Part shown: positions 11,368 through 23,600 of the stretch, in pieces
Numbering within the stretch: position 1 is the stretch's first letter
Layout: each line of letters starts with the position of its first letter
Assembly (NCBI GenBank): GCA_037447655.1
Contig: JBBHKE010001783.1
Coordinates: 33,617 to 90,711 of the forward strand
Reading direction: 5' to 3'
Length of the DNA: 57,095 nt
Origin: Zygnema cylindricum
Taxonomy: Eukaryota; Streptophyta; Zygnematophyceae; Zygnematales; Zygnemataceae
Notes under the pieces: generated by a model
Database searches by the model: none
What the model saw: only the letters and a program-made list of their open reading frames with translations
Told to the model about the DNA's origin: nothing
Position numbers and translations under genes: made by a program

Positions 11368-11670
11368 GTGCTGTCGCGTAGTGAAGGAGAAAATGTCGAG
11401 ATCCGGAGGTACACGTTTACCGGAAGCAGGTGCTGTCGCGTAGTGAATGAGAAAATGTCGAGATGGAGATGCTGTCGCGTAGTAAAGGAGAAAAAGTAGA
11501 GATCCGGAGGTACACGTTTACCGGAAGCAGGTGCTGTCGCGTAGCGAGGAGTAGCTGCTGTCGCGTAGTTAGGGAGTAGGAAAAGACAGAATGTAGATCC
11601 GTAGGTTCATGGTAGCGAGGAGTAGCTGCTGTCGCGTAGTTAGGGAGTAGGAAAAGACAGAATGTAAATC
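11368..11670. repeat. GTGCTGTCGCGTAG minisatellite
   Basis: At least six copies of GCTGTCGCGTAGT followed by related spacers (gaaggagaaaatgtcgag; aggtacacgtttaccgg). Units vary from about 35 to 90 bp, and two larger blocks ending aaaagacagaatgta are near-identical. G/C-richer than its surroundings. Confidence 0.85.
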
Positions 11671-11965
11671 ACTTAATATATTTGGTTGCTTGGGAGTAAC
11701 TTTGGACATTTTTTTTTACTTGTGGTCGGTGCTCTTTCGAGAACGAGCCTTAGGAGTCCTTCGGCTTCGTTCCCTACATCTTTTTATCGTCAACGTTTAT
11801 TCCCAACTTTACAATGAGTGCAAGATTCTATTCTTCTTCCATCCGCTTTTGTTGTTATAGGTCACAGACATATTACATAACTCCTTCCACGTGCTCCTCG
11901 GAGCATGGGGAACTTACGGGGTTGAATTTAGGTGTTTATCTAGGTTATGTATGTGGTGTAAGGTA

Positions 11966-12178
11966 CATTGTGTCTTTGCTAGTGTTAACATTTTTTTCGC
12001 CACTTATAACATCTTCTCTCTGTGCACAATTGTCTGATTGTCAATCTGAAGATAAGACTGAAAAGGTGACAATTGTCACTTTCCATTTGATAGTGTTTAT
12101 TCGATGTTTGGACAGTTGTGCCGAGAAAAGATGTATTAAGTGGCGAAATAAATTGAACATTTATAACAATTTGTGGTG
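11966..12178. mobile_element. MITE, 213 bp, TA target duplication
   Basis: Flanked by TA at 11964-11965 and 12179-12180. The arms are imperfect inverted repeats carrying TTTCGCCACTTATAACATC at left and its complement near the right end, then TGTGCACAA. Same length and arm motif as 12301-12513. Too short to code; probably mobilised by a Tc1/mariner-type transposase, judging only from the TA duplication. Confidence 0.72.
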
Positions 12179-12300
12179 TAGCTCACCCAAAACACATCAC
12201 AATATGACACCATTATTTGCTAGGTCGAGGCTCGTCCTTTTGACGTGAATATGACAGGTGTGGTAACACCAGATATTCCCGCAAAATGGTCTAAACACTA

Positions 12301-12513
12301 CAGTGTATCACTATTAGCGTTAATAATTTTTTCGCCACTTAAAACATCTCTTCTCTGTACACACTTCTCCGGTTTTCAAATGGACACGGCCAATTGAAGG
12401 CTAAGAATCTTACCCTTGAATCACAACCGTCAGATCTTCAATCCGACATGTGTGTACGAAGAAAAGATGTTTTAAGAGACGGAGAAAACATTAACACTAT
12501 TAATGATACAGTG
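12301..12513. mobile_element. MITE, 213 bp, TA target duplication
   Basis: Flanked by TA at 12299-12300 and 12514-12515. The terminal inverted repeats are about 65 bp, including TTCGCCACTTAAAACATCTC and its complement. Exactly as long as its neighbour at 11966-12178, though their centres differ. Confidence 0.8.
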
Positions 12514-12515
12514 TA

Positions 12516-13244
12516 GTTCAACACTAGTTAAAGCCTAATTAAACATAGGCAAAAAAATTGCAACTACGTGTCGTCAACTGTTACTGTTGGATTTGTCGAA
12601 TTTAAGTTGCGACTTATTCAAATCGTTTAAAGCACCAACCCTTTTTTTTTAAATAATTAACAAGAAGAAAACAACAATTAATGCTAGTGCCATTTTTTGT
12701 CAAAAGGGTAAGAGAAAACAAACACCGAATTAGTGTCACTAATATTAAAGGTGTCGCAAAATTGTGACATCTTGACATTTGTGGTCAACAAAAACAACAT
12801 TCCTCTTGAAAGCTCTTCAAAAGAGAGATAATGGGACATAACCTTTCAAAAAAACAACTCTTCAAAACTCTTTCGAACAAAGGTCGGCTGGCAAACAAAC
12901 GTCCATTACAAAAAACAAAAAATACAAAAATTTACAGAAAATGAGAAGAAAGAACCAACACAAAAAACTAATATTGTTGAAACAAAGACATTGAACAATA
13001 TTGGATGTGGGCGTTACACATAATGGTATTTTGACCAAAATAAAATACGTACTTCGTACTTTACGTACTTCACTTAAATTAGCACTCAAAGCCCATCAAA
13101 AAGGAATTTTAATTTGTTTATTAAATTGCCAATCCGGCAAATTTATTTGACACAGCACAAAGCCTGGTGGCCTTTCTGGACAAAAAAAAGTTGGCAAAAA
13201 AAATGGAAACTTTGCCCAAAATACGGTCCGCCTTTCGTACTCTA
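12516..13244. other. Intergenic, no recognisable gene
   Basis: AT-rich with scattered gtacgta motifs. Short frames (75-100 codons on minus) lack any family signature. A segment near 12721-12755 (aacaccgaattagtgtcac) resembles the intron 7 MITE remnants. Confidence 0.4.
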
Positions 13245-13400
13245 CGTACTTGAAAGTACGTACAGTACAAAGTAAAGAACATACAAAAAGAAATATATTA
13301 CGTACAGTATGGAATAAAGTACGTACAATACAAAATAAAATAAAATAGGTACAATAGGAAATAAAGTACGTACGATGCGAAATGAGGTACGGTAGATACA
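13245..13400. repeat. AAAGTACGTACAATAC-type short tandem repeat
   Basis: Repeated gtacgtac and aataaagtacgtac motifs spaced about 25-35 bp. Confidence 0.6.
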
Positions 13401-13544
13401 ATTTGTTCTATGATTCTGTTACTGCAATGAGACCTTGGGACAGGTCGGGGCAATGCTTTAGAAATGGGAACTCGGGAAATGAATTAACAAGCGAATCGAG
13501 TTTGTCGCGAAGTGTGAGAGGTTTCCTGCAACACAACCACATTT

Positions 13545-13720
13545 ACACATTGATTAAACATCAATTAACATAGATTAAACATTAATGAACATTAATTAAA
13601 CGTCAATTAACATAGATTAAACATTAATGAGCATTGATTAAACATCAATTAACATGAATTAAACATTAATGAACATTGATTAAACATCAACTAACATAGA
13701 TTAAACATTAATGAACATTC
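13545..13720. repeat. ATTAAACAT minisatellite between the gene copies
   Basis: Units such as AACATAGATTAAACATTAATG of about 20-36 bp, related to the intron 6 repeats of both fucosyltransferase copies. Confidence 0.75.
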
Positions 13721-14034
13721 ATCACGTGCTTAAAAAAATAAAATTACTGTTGTAATACTGACAAATACTGACAAGAGTCTCAACATTCATTTTTTTTCAA
13801 ATATTCAATACATTTTCACATTTATTCTTTTTTTATTTTAACATCCACATTTTTAAATTTATTACGTCTGAGGTGAACCTCTTCCCAAAGCAAGTTATAA
13901 ACTCCAGATATTTTTTATGGTTTTGGCTTTTCCATTTTTTGCTACTACTATTTGGGTAAGGAATAATAGTATTATTAATGCCTTTTTTTTAATAATTTAT
14001 ATTAGTAACATTATAAGGAGGGGGATTTTTTTTC

Positions 14035-14627
14035 TCACCTACACTCGAGGAGGGGGGGAGGGTACTGGAAACAAGGTTCAGTTCCTATAGTTTGAAAGCA
14101 AGTTGGTCTGTAAAAAAACAAAACAGGAAAAAACAAAAAAAGCAAAACAAAAGTAAAAAAAAAAAAAAGGAAAAAAGAGTAATGAAAATAGTTACTAAAA
14201 TTATAAGGAAGCACACAAAACATAAAACCACAAAAAACAGAAAACACATAAGAAGAAAAAGTTCTTAAAACCGAAAGCACCATTGACAGCTTGCTCTCTT
14301 ACCAAAACCTTTTTGGTTTTAACGAAAAAAAAAAGGTTCAAATTCAAATAATATACGGAATTACGACCGAAAAAACGATATTTTCCGATTGATTTTATTC
14401 GAGAAGATTAAGATTTTCTTAAAGGATAAGTGGAGAAAAGACACGAAACAATTCGATGATAATATGATAAGAACCACAACCTTTACGCCTTTGGGGAGAG
14501 GGAGAGGGAGGGAGAGAGGGAGAGAGAAGAAAAGGGAGGGAGAGGGAGAGGGAGGGGCAGGGAGAGAGAGAGAGGGGAGAGAGAGGGGGAGAGAGAGTGA
14601 GAGAGAGAGAGAGAGGGGGAGAGAGGG

Positions 14628-14658
<31 letters not shown>

Positions 14659-17600
14659 GAGAGAGAGAGAGAGTGCGAGGGAGAGGGAGAGAAAGGGGTT
14701 TTTCGAGTATTTTAAAATACACCGCCAAGAGCTATTAGAGTTATTGAATTATGAATGTTAACACATTATTAAAATTAACCACTCTAAATTATGTATTGCC
14801 ACGTGGCTCATTGTAGGCCACATAACTATAAAGTGTTATTACCAATGCCAACTGAACAGTGTTGTTAACAATATTTTATGATTTAGGGTCAGAAAAACAC
14901 TCACTCGAATTAGACTGATTAACTCTAACAGCGATGAGAAGTATTATGTTTCACTAAAAGACAAAAACCATGTCGCAAACTCATTCAACCATTATTCAAC
15001 AATTTTCTAAAACTGTCCGTTTCAAAACAAAAAGGAGAAACGAAAAAAGGACAAGGATTGAAATGTCGGCTCCAACACTCATTGAAAGAGTGAAAAATGA
15101 AAAAACTGATTCGATTGTTTTTGTTGAGAGGATTACTTTGATACAATATGATAAATATTTGGATAGGCACTGAAAAAGGCTGTGAAGCTATCTAAAGGAG
15201 GACTTTTGTTGACTTTAAAGAATCCGTCAATAAAATCGTTGATATAATAAAAAAATGAGGGTAAAACTTGAAGTACACCTGATAATATCTTGGTAAAATA
15301 GCCTATCATTAAAACAAACAAGAAAAAAAAGAGCCCAAAAAGTAACAAAAACGAATATTTTTAGGCTCACGAACCTTGCTTTATCGAGTAATCGACTTGG
15401 TTTCCAGTGTACAATATCAAGAAAAAACGTTTTTTGACCGAAAATTCCGGCGGAAATATAACCGAAGGTCGATTCTGAACTGATAAGAAGTTTGTCACTG
15501 CCGAAAATAAAGAGAGGGAGGGAGAGGGGGAGGAGGAGGGAGAGGGGTGTAGAAGTTAAGGGCATGGTGGGCAAAAGAAAAAAAGGAAAAAATATTGGAG
15601 AAAAAGATCAAAGGTAAGAGAGCGGAGAATCATGGCAAATAACAAGAATAAGACAAAAGTCAACAAGAAGAATACAAAAGAGAAGCAAAGGAGAGAAATG
15701 TTTTCTCAATACAATCGGAAAATTGAATGTACAAAATGAACAATTTTAAGTACTACTAAGTCTAGCTCTAAATTAGAGTGGATTGGTTACAATACTTCCA
15801 CAAGAGAAGAGAAGCCGCAAAACTCAAAAGGTAAAACTAGTAAAGGCCACCGACTTAAGAGATTAAAAGACTCAAAACTTCAAAGACTTAAAAGTTAAAA
15901 GTCCGTGACCGCTAAAATTGCGAACAAGAGAATATTCCGTTTCAGGAGAGGGAGAAGGAGAGGGAGAGGGAGAAGGAGAGGGAGAGAGGGAGAGGGAGAG
16001 GGAGAGGAAGAAGGTATATTTTAGCACGTCTTTAATTTAAATGTGATCGAGAAACACCTTTTAATTGTGCTTCTTTCAAAGACTTTTTTCAAACAAAATC
16101 CGTTTGACACATACTACAAAACTTCATTGTCCAAAACTCCCTATAAATAGAACAAACAAAATAACCCCCCTCCTACAGAGAAAACAAAAAAAAAGCTTAC
16201 CAAAGACTAAGAAGCCACATTTCCGCATAAGCATGTTGAGCCTGAGAAACTGAACCGTTTTCAATTCTGTCTGTAGTGACGGTAAGGAAAACCACATTTG
16301 TACCGTCTTCCGTGGGTCCATTGGAAAAAATATTTTGAAAATACTTGACGTGGATTTCATTAAGGGAAGCAATAAATACTAATGTCGTTTTCGTCTCATT
16401 TTTCCTGGAAAAAACCCTAGCTTTTCGTCTTTTGAAATGGTTTTTGTTTCTTGGAAGAGGTTTTCATCTTTACAAAAAAGGTTTTCGTCTTAGTAATCTT
16501 TTAAAAAAGGTTTTCATTTTAAAGAAAGGTTTTTATCTAAACAACAAGTTCAGAAAGAAAGTAAAACAAAAGGTAAAAAAAAGGGCAAAACAAAAAAAAA
16601 AAAAAAGTAAATAAAAGAAAGAAAGAAAGAAAAAAAAAAAAAATTACATTGGATTAAGGTCGGATTTTGTCTTTTGAGATGGATCCAAGTCTTGCGCCCC
16701 ATTTCCTTCAGGGATAGGAGGAGAGAGAGGAGGAGAGAGAGGAGGAGGAGGTAATATTTTTGCAATGTTAACCGCACAATCAAGAACCACTGGAGGCACT
16801 CCGGTGTCGTTCGACAGTCGGGTTCGAATCTGAATACAAATATGGGAGACATTTTTTTTCTGGGATCTTTTTTCTGGAGGGAAAAAGAGATCTATCTACA
16901 TCTCCTATAGTTAAAAATGCATTTTTAATAGAACTAAATCCCAATACAAATCACAAAAGTATACGATTATGGAAATTTAAGCAATTATATACGTGGAAAG
17001 AGAGAGAGGGAGAGGGAGAGAGAAGGAAAGAGAGAGAGGGGGAGCGGGGGAGAGAGGGAGAGAGAGGGAGAGGGAGAGGGAGAGAGGGAGAGAGGGAGGG
17101 AGGGAGAGAGCAGAGGCTAAACTGCCTTTAATTACCCCTGGTCCACACTAATTCTAGGCATAAAAAAATAAAAGAACAACAAAAATTGCATCGGAAAATG
17201 ATGTAGTTCACACTAATTCCAGTGGAAGGTCTACAAATGGATCATATGAATACATAAAATTATATAAGAACTTCCACGCTATATCTTTGTTGTTATGATT
17301 TTTTTTATCCGAAGTACACCGTGAATCGCTATTATAATTAAGAAATTTATAGAGTGGGGTTTATCTAATTTTACTGTTATTAAATTTCATTTGGGTCCGA
17401 GGAACGAGGATTGTTTTCGACAGTTAAAACAAATTAGCGTTACAAAAAAAAGCAATTAGTAGTATTGACGATATTTCATGTTAGGGGACCAAAAAAAACC
17501 AGCACCGAATTGGTGTTACTAACACTAATAATGATTCACAATACACTTTTTTTTTTTCATCTGAGATTAAAATTTAACATTATCAAGTGTACGATTGAAT

Positions 17601-20600
17601 TTGATCATATAGCCACAAACGACAGGAATAAAAAACAATATAAAAAACCAAAAGAAAACAAAGAAACAAAAACAACAAAAAAAACAAACAAACAAACAAA
17701 AAGAAATAGAAAAGAAAAAAAGGTGTGACTTTCACCTGCATTCCTATACGTTCCTGTGAGTGGGCAAAATCCGATTGATATACTTTTGTAACACGATCCC
17801 AAACCACATTATTGGGGTTTAAAATATAGTGTGCCACGTGGCGAAATATAAGCCTGTCAAATTACTTCAATTAAACATTGAGTATACATTGATTAAACAT
17901 TGATGACATTGATTACACATTGATTAAACATCGATTAATATAGGTTTAACATTAATTAACATTGATTAAACATTGGTCAAACATAAAAAGTTATATATAA
18001 GATGATGTATTGAACGTGGATGAAAAATGATGAAACAATCATAAAATATTGATTAAACATGGATTAAACATTCATTAAACATAAATATAGAGAATTAGAC
18101 GGCCGGCTTTCACCAAATTTCTCCCGATAAACAAGGAAAAAAGAAAAGAGGGAGGTAAACTAAAATATAAAGATTCAACACAATGGTCTTCACCAGTTAC
18201 TGCAAACATATATATTCAAGGGAGCCATATGATTACAATACGAGAAACTTATAAAATATTACAACCTGAGGTAAAGACAAAACCTCGACAGGTTGTATTT
18301 ACTACTAAACTTCGAATATGACAGGTTTGTACTTACCGATGAACTTCTGAAAAATTTGTTTTTCAATTTTTGAAAATATATTTTTTGATTTTTTTAATTT
18401 TTGAGGGAGAGGGAGAGGGAGAGAGAGGGCGAGAGGGGAGAGAGGGAGAGAGTGCAGAAAAAGGAGAAAGAGAGGAGAGAGAGATAGAGGAGAAGAGAGA
18501 GAGAGACAAACAGAGACATAACCAGAGAGAGCGTGAGACAGACAGAGACACACAAATAGAGACAGAGACAGGAGTTCCGTTACCTGTCGGGAAACAATTG
18601 GAGAAGTTTCTCCGCCATGGAGGGAACGAACCAGAATCCCGTCGCAAAATACTGATTACTTTTGATCATAACCGTTTTTGCTTTCTTTTGGAGGGCCAAT
18701 TGGGCCTCCTCACAAAAAAAAAAAGATCCGTCCGAGGAGTTAAGGTTATGATTGATACTTAACCAAACCAAATGACTGGGTCCTTGTTTAGAATCCTTAA
18801 TTGCAGTCAAATTCTTGAGACTGAAAACAACAAAAGAAAGGAGAAAAGGAAAAGGGAAAAAAAGGAGTGGAAATAAGGCGAATTAAAGAAGCTGGAAAGA
18901 AGCCGTACGTAAATTATCCAATTTAGTTTTGTCATAGAATTATAGTATATACAAACTACTAGATTTAGTGTGGATTGTTTGTCGTATGCACGGTGGGTCG
19001 TATAAAAAACAAAAAAAACAGAGGTTGGAGGGAGAGGGAGAGGGAGCGGGAGAGGGAGAGAGGAGAGGAGGGAGAGAGAGAGAGCAGAGAAGGACAATAA
19101 CTTGACGAAAAAAGCAAAAAAAGAAATTTACATTGTATCATTGAACTCGCCATGCGAACATCGTTCTTGGAGGTTAAACCGCAAAAAAAAAGGGAAAAAA
19201 TTTGGGTTTTTGGGCCAAAGATAAATTGATGAAAATGAATATCAACCGTCCACATCGTTAATCTTACGGCAAGAAACAGTTTACAAAATATATGTGAAAT
19301 TCGCGACTTCAGTTTAATTACACCATCAAAGAGTTAAACAAATAAATATTTTCTTTGTTTTTTTTGTTCCAATTGTAGCTTAGGACAGCAGTATGATTCC
19401 CTTCCTTTCCTTACTCTCTCTCATCTTGATGTTATATTTCAACCTCGTACAGACAAAAAAAGCAATAAAGCTTTGAAGTATTTCAAACGTGATAAAACAA
19501 TTTTATATACATTTAATATAAAGTACACATACAGAATACAACACAGTAAAATGTAATAGAAATGTGTATAGATTTTAAAGTAAGTAAACTTTTATCTATG
19601 AGTTGTTCGGGAAAAATATGATAAAGTTGTTAAAAAAAATACAATTTAGTTGTTGAAAAGACATATGACTTCGTTGAACAAAAAAAATTAGGTGTACGAA
19701 ACGAATATAGTTCAATCGTACGAAAGGAATATAATGTAATTGTAACAAAAATACGAGTTGTATTATAAAGAGAATTACCATTTAGATGAACGAAAAAAAC
19801 ACGATTGAATCAAATTGCACATATCTAACTTAACAAACGTCAAAGACAACTTAAGGAAGAATAGTGGAGAAAGAGAGGAGAGAGGGAGGGAGGAGAGAGA
19901 AAGGATGGAATTAAGCATAGGAGGAAGGAGGTAATCCGACGCAAAAAGCCTTTTATAAAGACTTGCCTAATCGGAGCATAAGTGACTCCCTTTGACCGAT
20001 AGTTCCAGGTTGGCGCCCACCAGGAGGCTTCTGGCCCCGGAAAATCACAAAGAGTTCCCTGAAAAATACAATACAATACATTACAACAAAATAAATACAA
20101 TGCTATACAACACAATACATTACAATACAATACATACAACTCAACACAACATGGTATAAGGAAAAAACAAACAACAAAATACATACAATAAAATACATAC
20201 AACACAACATTACGCAACAGAATACAATACGATAAAATACAGAATACAATACAATACAACAATACAAAACAATACAATACAATATAATACTATACAATAC
20301 CATACAATACAATACGTTACAATATATTACTACACTATACAATGAATACAATACAACTACACATCCAATACACGACACTATAACTCAATAAAATAAAATA
20401 CAGTATTGTACAATACAATACAATACACCTACATATCCAATACAATACAATACAACTCAATACAAGACAATACAGTACAATACAATAAAATACACTTCAA
20501 GGATCGAAACAAGGAATGCCCATTCAACTCATATAGAATCAAAACGACAAAACTCCGTTTACTCATTAAGGATCAGAAGAAGAAACGTCATTGAAGTTTA

Positions 20601-23600
20601 ATTCAATGAGAATGAAATCAATTAAGTTCATGACAATAAGTTTTGTATTACTGAGGAACTGAACAGCTACAGAGAGCGAAAGAGTCGAGAGAGAGAGAGA
20701 GGGAGATCGAGAGAGGGAGAGCGAGAAAGAGAGAGGGGGAGAGAGAGAGAGAGAGAGAGACGGGTAGGTTATTTACCTGCAGATTGGAATCAGATACGAG
20801 AACAACGCGATCCGTCAATAAAGCCCAAACAAAAATGGATACCAAAGACAAAATTCTATTTCCAAGACCACTTGCGATATCGAGGAGCACATATTTGCAT
20901 CCAGAAAGTCGTGAAGAATTGTCCATATTTCCCTCTTTGGATTTACCGACAACATACTCCCAATCTGAAAGGTTTTGCCAGCATTTACTATACAGCTTTA
21001 AATATTCTGCAAAAAAAAAAAAAAGGATTAAACCATAGATCCGACAGGGAAAGTAACAGTTTTCAGATGTCAGGCCGTTTTTCTAAGCTGTTACCGACAT
21101 CAAATTTATTAAAAGTTTTTTTAAATCCTGTCAGAAAACAAAGAAAAATCTTAAGAGAAGCCTCGGAGATGCGTATTAGTGACTTTCTCAGATAACCAAC
21201 CTTTGAATGATTTAAATGCTTCAATTGATTTTGAAGAATTAACAATTCCTATTAACTGTTACTGTAACTGAATCTGTAAACGTAATTGATTCAACTGATT
21301 ATTTTGCTTTTGGATGAACTGGTCCAGTCTGCAACAAACAAACAAACTAGACAGGAACATTTAACAAAATTGACAAAATTGTGATAACCTGTAACTGTTA
21401 CTGTAACTGTAACGATAATTGTAACTGCATATATAACTTTCAACAACAACGGGTACAGAAACTGAATCTTCAACTGTCTAGGCAATTCCATAGTTGACAA
21501 AACCGTTAACGCTTCTTTCGTCACTTAAACAATCTCGCCTGGACAACAACCCAAACAAATTTTTAAATCAATTTCAAATCAAATTTCATATCAAATCAAA
21601 TTAATTTCAAATCAAATTTCATATCAATTCAAATCAATTTCAACTCAAATTTCATATCAAATCAATTTCAAATAAAATTTCATATCAAATCAAATCAGAT
21701 TTCATATAAAATCAAATCAAATCAGATTTCATATCAAATCAAATCAAATCAGTTTCAAATCCAATTTCATATAAAATAATGTCAATTTCAAATCAAATTT
21801 CATATAATATAAAACCAATTTCAAATCAAATTTCATATCAAATCAAATTAATTTCAAATCAAATTTCATATAAAAAAAAATCAATTTCAAATCAAATTTC
21901 ATATCAAATCAAATAAAATCAGTTTCAAATCCAATTTCACATCAGATATCATATCAAATCTAATTAGTTTTAAATCAAATTTCATATCAAATAAAATCAA
22001 TTTCAAATCAAATTTCATATTAAATCAAATTTCATATCAAATAAAATCAATTCCAAATCAAATCCAATTTCAAATCAAATTTCATATAAAATTAAACCAA
22101 TTTCAAATCAAATTTCATAACAAATCAAATCAATTCAAATCAATTTCAAATCAAATACAATTTCAAATCAAATCAAATCAATTTCAAATCAAATCAATTT
22201 CAAATCAAATCAGTTTCAAATCAAATTTCATATCACATCAAATCAAAATCAAACCAAAGTCAAAGTCAAATCAAATCAAATCAAATCAAATTTCATCAAC
22301 TTTCATTTATCTCGATTATTTTTGACTAAGGGAGTTGAAACCAACTATACCAGCCATTTTGTAAACAAGAGCTTGAGAAGACTTGTGAACAAAATCTTTA
22401 TACAACTGCTTTTCAGATCTGACAAAAAAGGTGACGACCAGGATCAGAAATGGAGGTTGGAGGGAGTGAAGGATGGAGGGAGAAAGAGAGAGGGAGCGGG
22501 AGAGAGAGAGAGAGAGAGGTTAATAAGATCGGAAAACAGAAAGGATTAAAACTATACCCTGGAAGTGTTGCGCAAATTCATGGGTTCAAGCTTTGTGTAT
22601 TTTAAAATGTCTGTAAAGATTTTTAAATCTGAACAAATTAAATGACTTTCTAAATAAGCGTTGAGGAATCTTTTGAAAAGCCTTTGAGAAGAACGGTCCA
22701 AAAAGGAAATATAAAATAAAATATTAAAATTGAAATGGAAAATGGAAGGCTGTGAGAAGCTAAATAATCACACGTGTGACTGAGCCGGAACAACAGAGTC
22801 CCAAAAATAAAAAAAATAATAATCTGATAAATGTGCACCGGGAAGCTGAGATAAAAGACCAAAGAAAAACCCTAAAAAACCCTAAAAAACACTAAAAATC
22901 CTGAAAAACACTAAAAAACCCTATCATGGATAAATCTGAAACAAGATATAGAATTGGGAAAACTTAATTAAGCGATAATAATGATAGTAATGATAATGAG
23001 AGCAATAGTGAAACAACAGTAATGATAATGATTGATAACTAAGAAACAACAGTAGAGAAATTTTTTGAAGAAAGTCCAACAGCTATAGTCTATAAATGTT
23101 AGGAAAAAGAAAGAATAGTCTAACATTATAGTCTTCACCGTATTTAATGTGGTTCACTTTACTCTCAGCTAATTTTTCACAATAATTTTTTAAGATCGAT
23201 CAAAATTTGAAAAAATATGAAAAGAAAAACGATCTAAACAAAAGCAAAAGGTACCTTGACCAGCAAGTATTTTGTTTGTCTCGAAGGTGGTGGTGGAAAT
23301 GAAGCCATGGCTGCCCATTTTCTTTTTGTAAAACATAATGGTTTCGCTCTTTCTTTACTTCTCCTTCTTTCTCTCCTTCTTTTTCTCCTTCTTTTTCTCC
23401 TTCTTTTTCTCCGTTTTTTCCTTCCTTTTCAGCATCAGCAGGTCCCCGAGTAAAACCTTTCTCAGCATTTTGGTCGTCACGTAACGAAATTCTTTGGCTT
23501 GGAGGAGAATTTAAATCGGATTCGGTTAAAAACCCTAAATCCGTTTTTTTGTTTGAAGAACTGGAAGGTACCACGAGGCTGAGGCTCACGAGTAACACAC

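Noticed and set aside
11814-12248. 144-codon frame
   Set aside because: It runs through a 213-bp MITE and has no family motif.
21291-21524. Extra exon LDQFIQKQNNQLNQL... near 21330
   Set aside because: It has a good acceptor, but including it breaks the phase between exons 2 and 3 and adds a stop. It is likely intron sequence shared by both copies.
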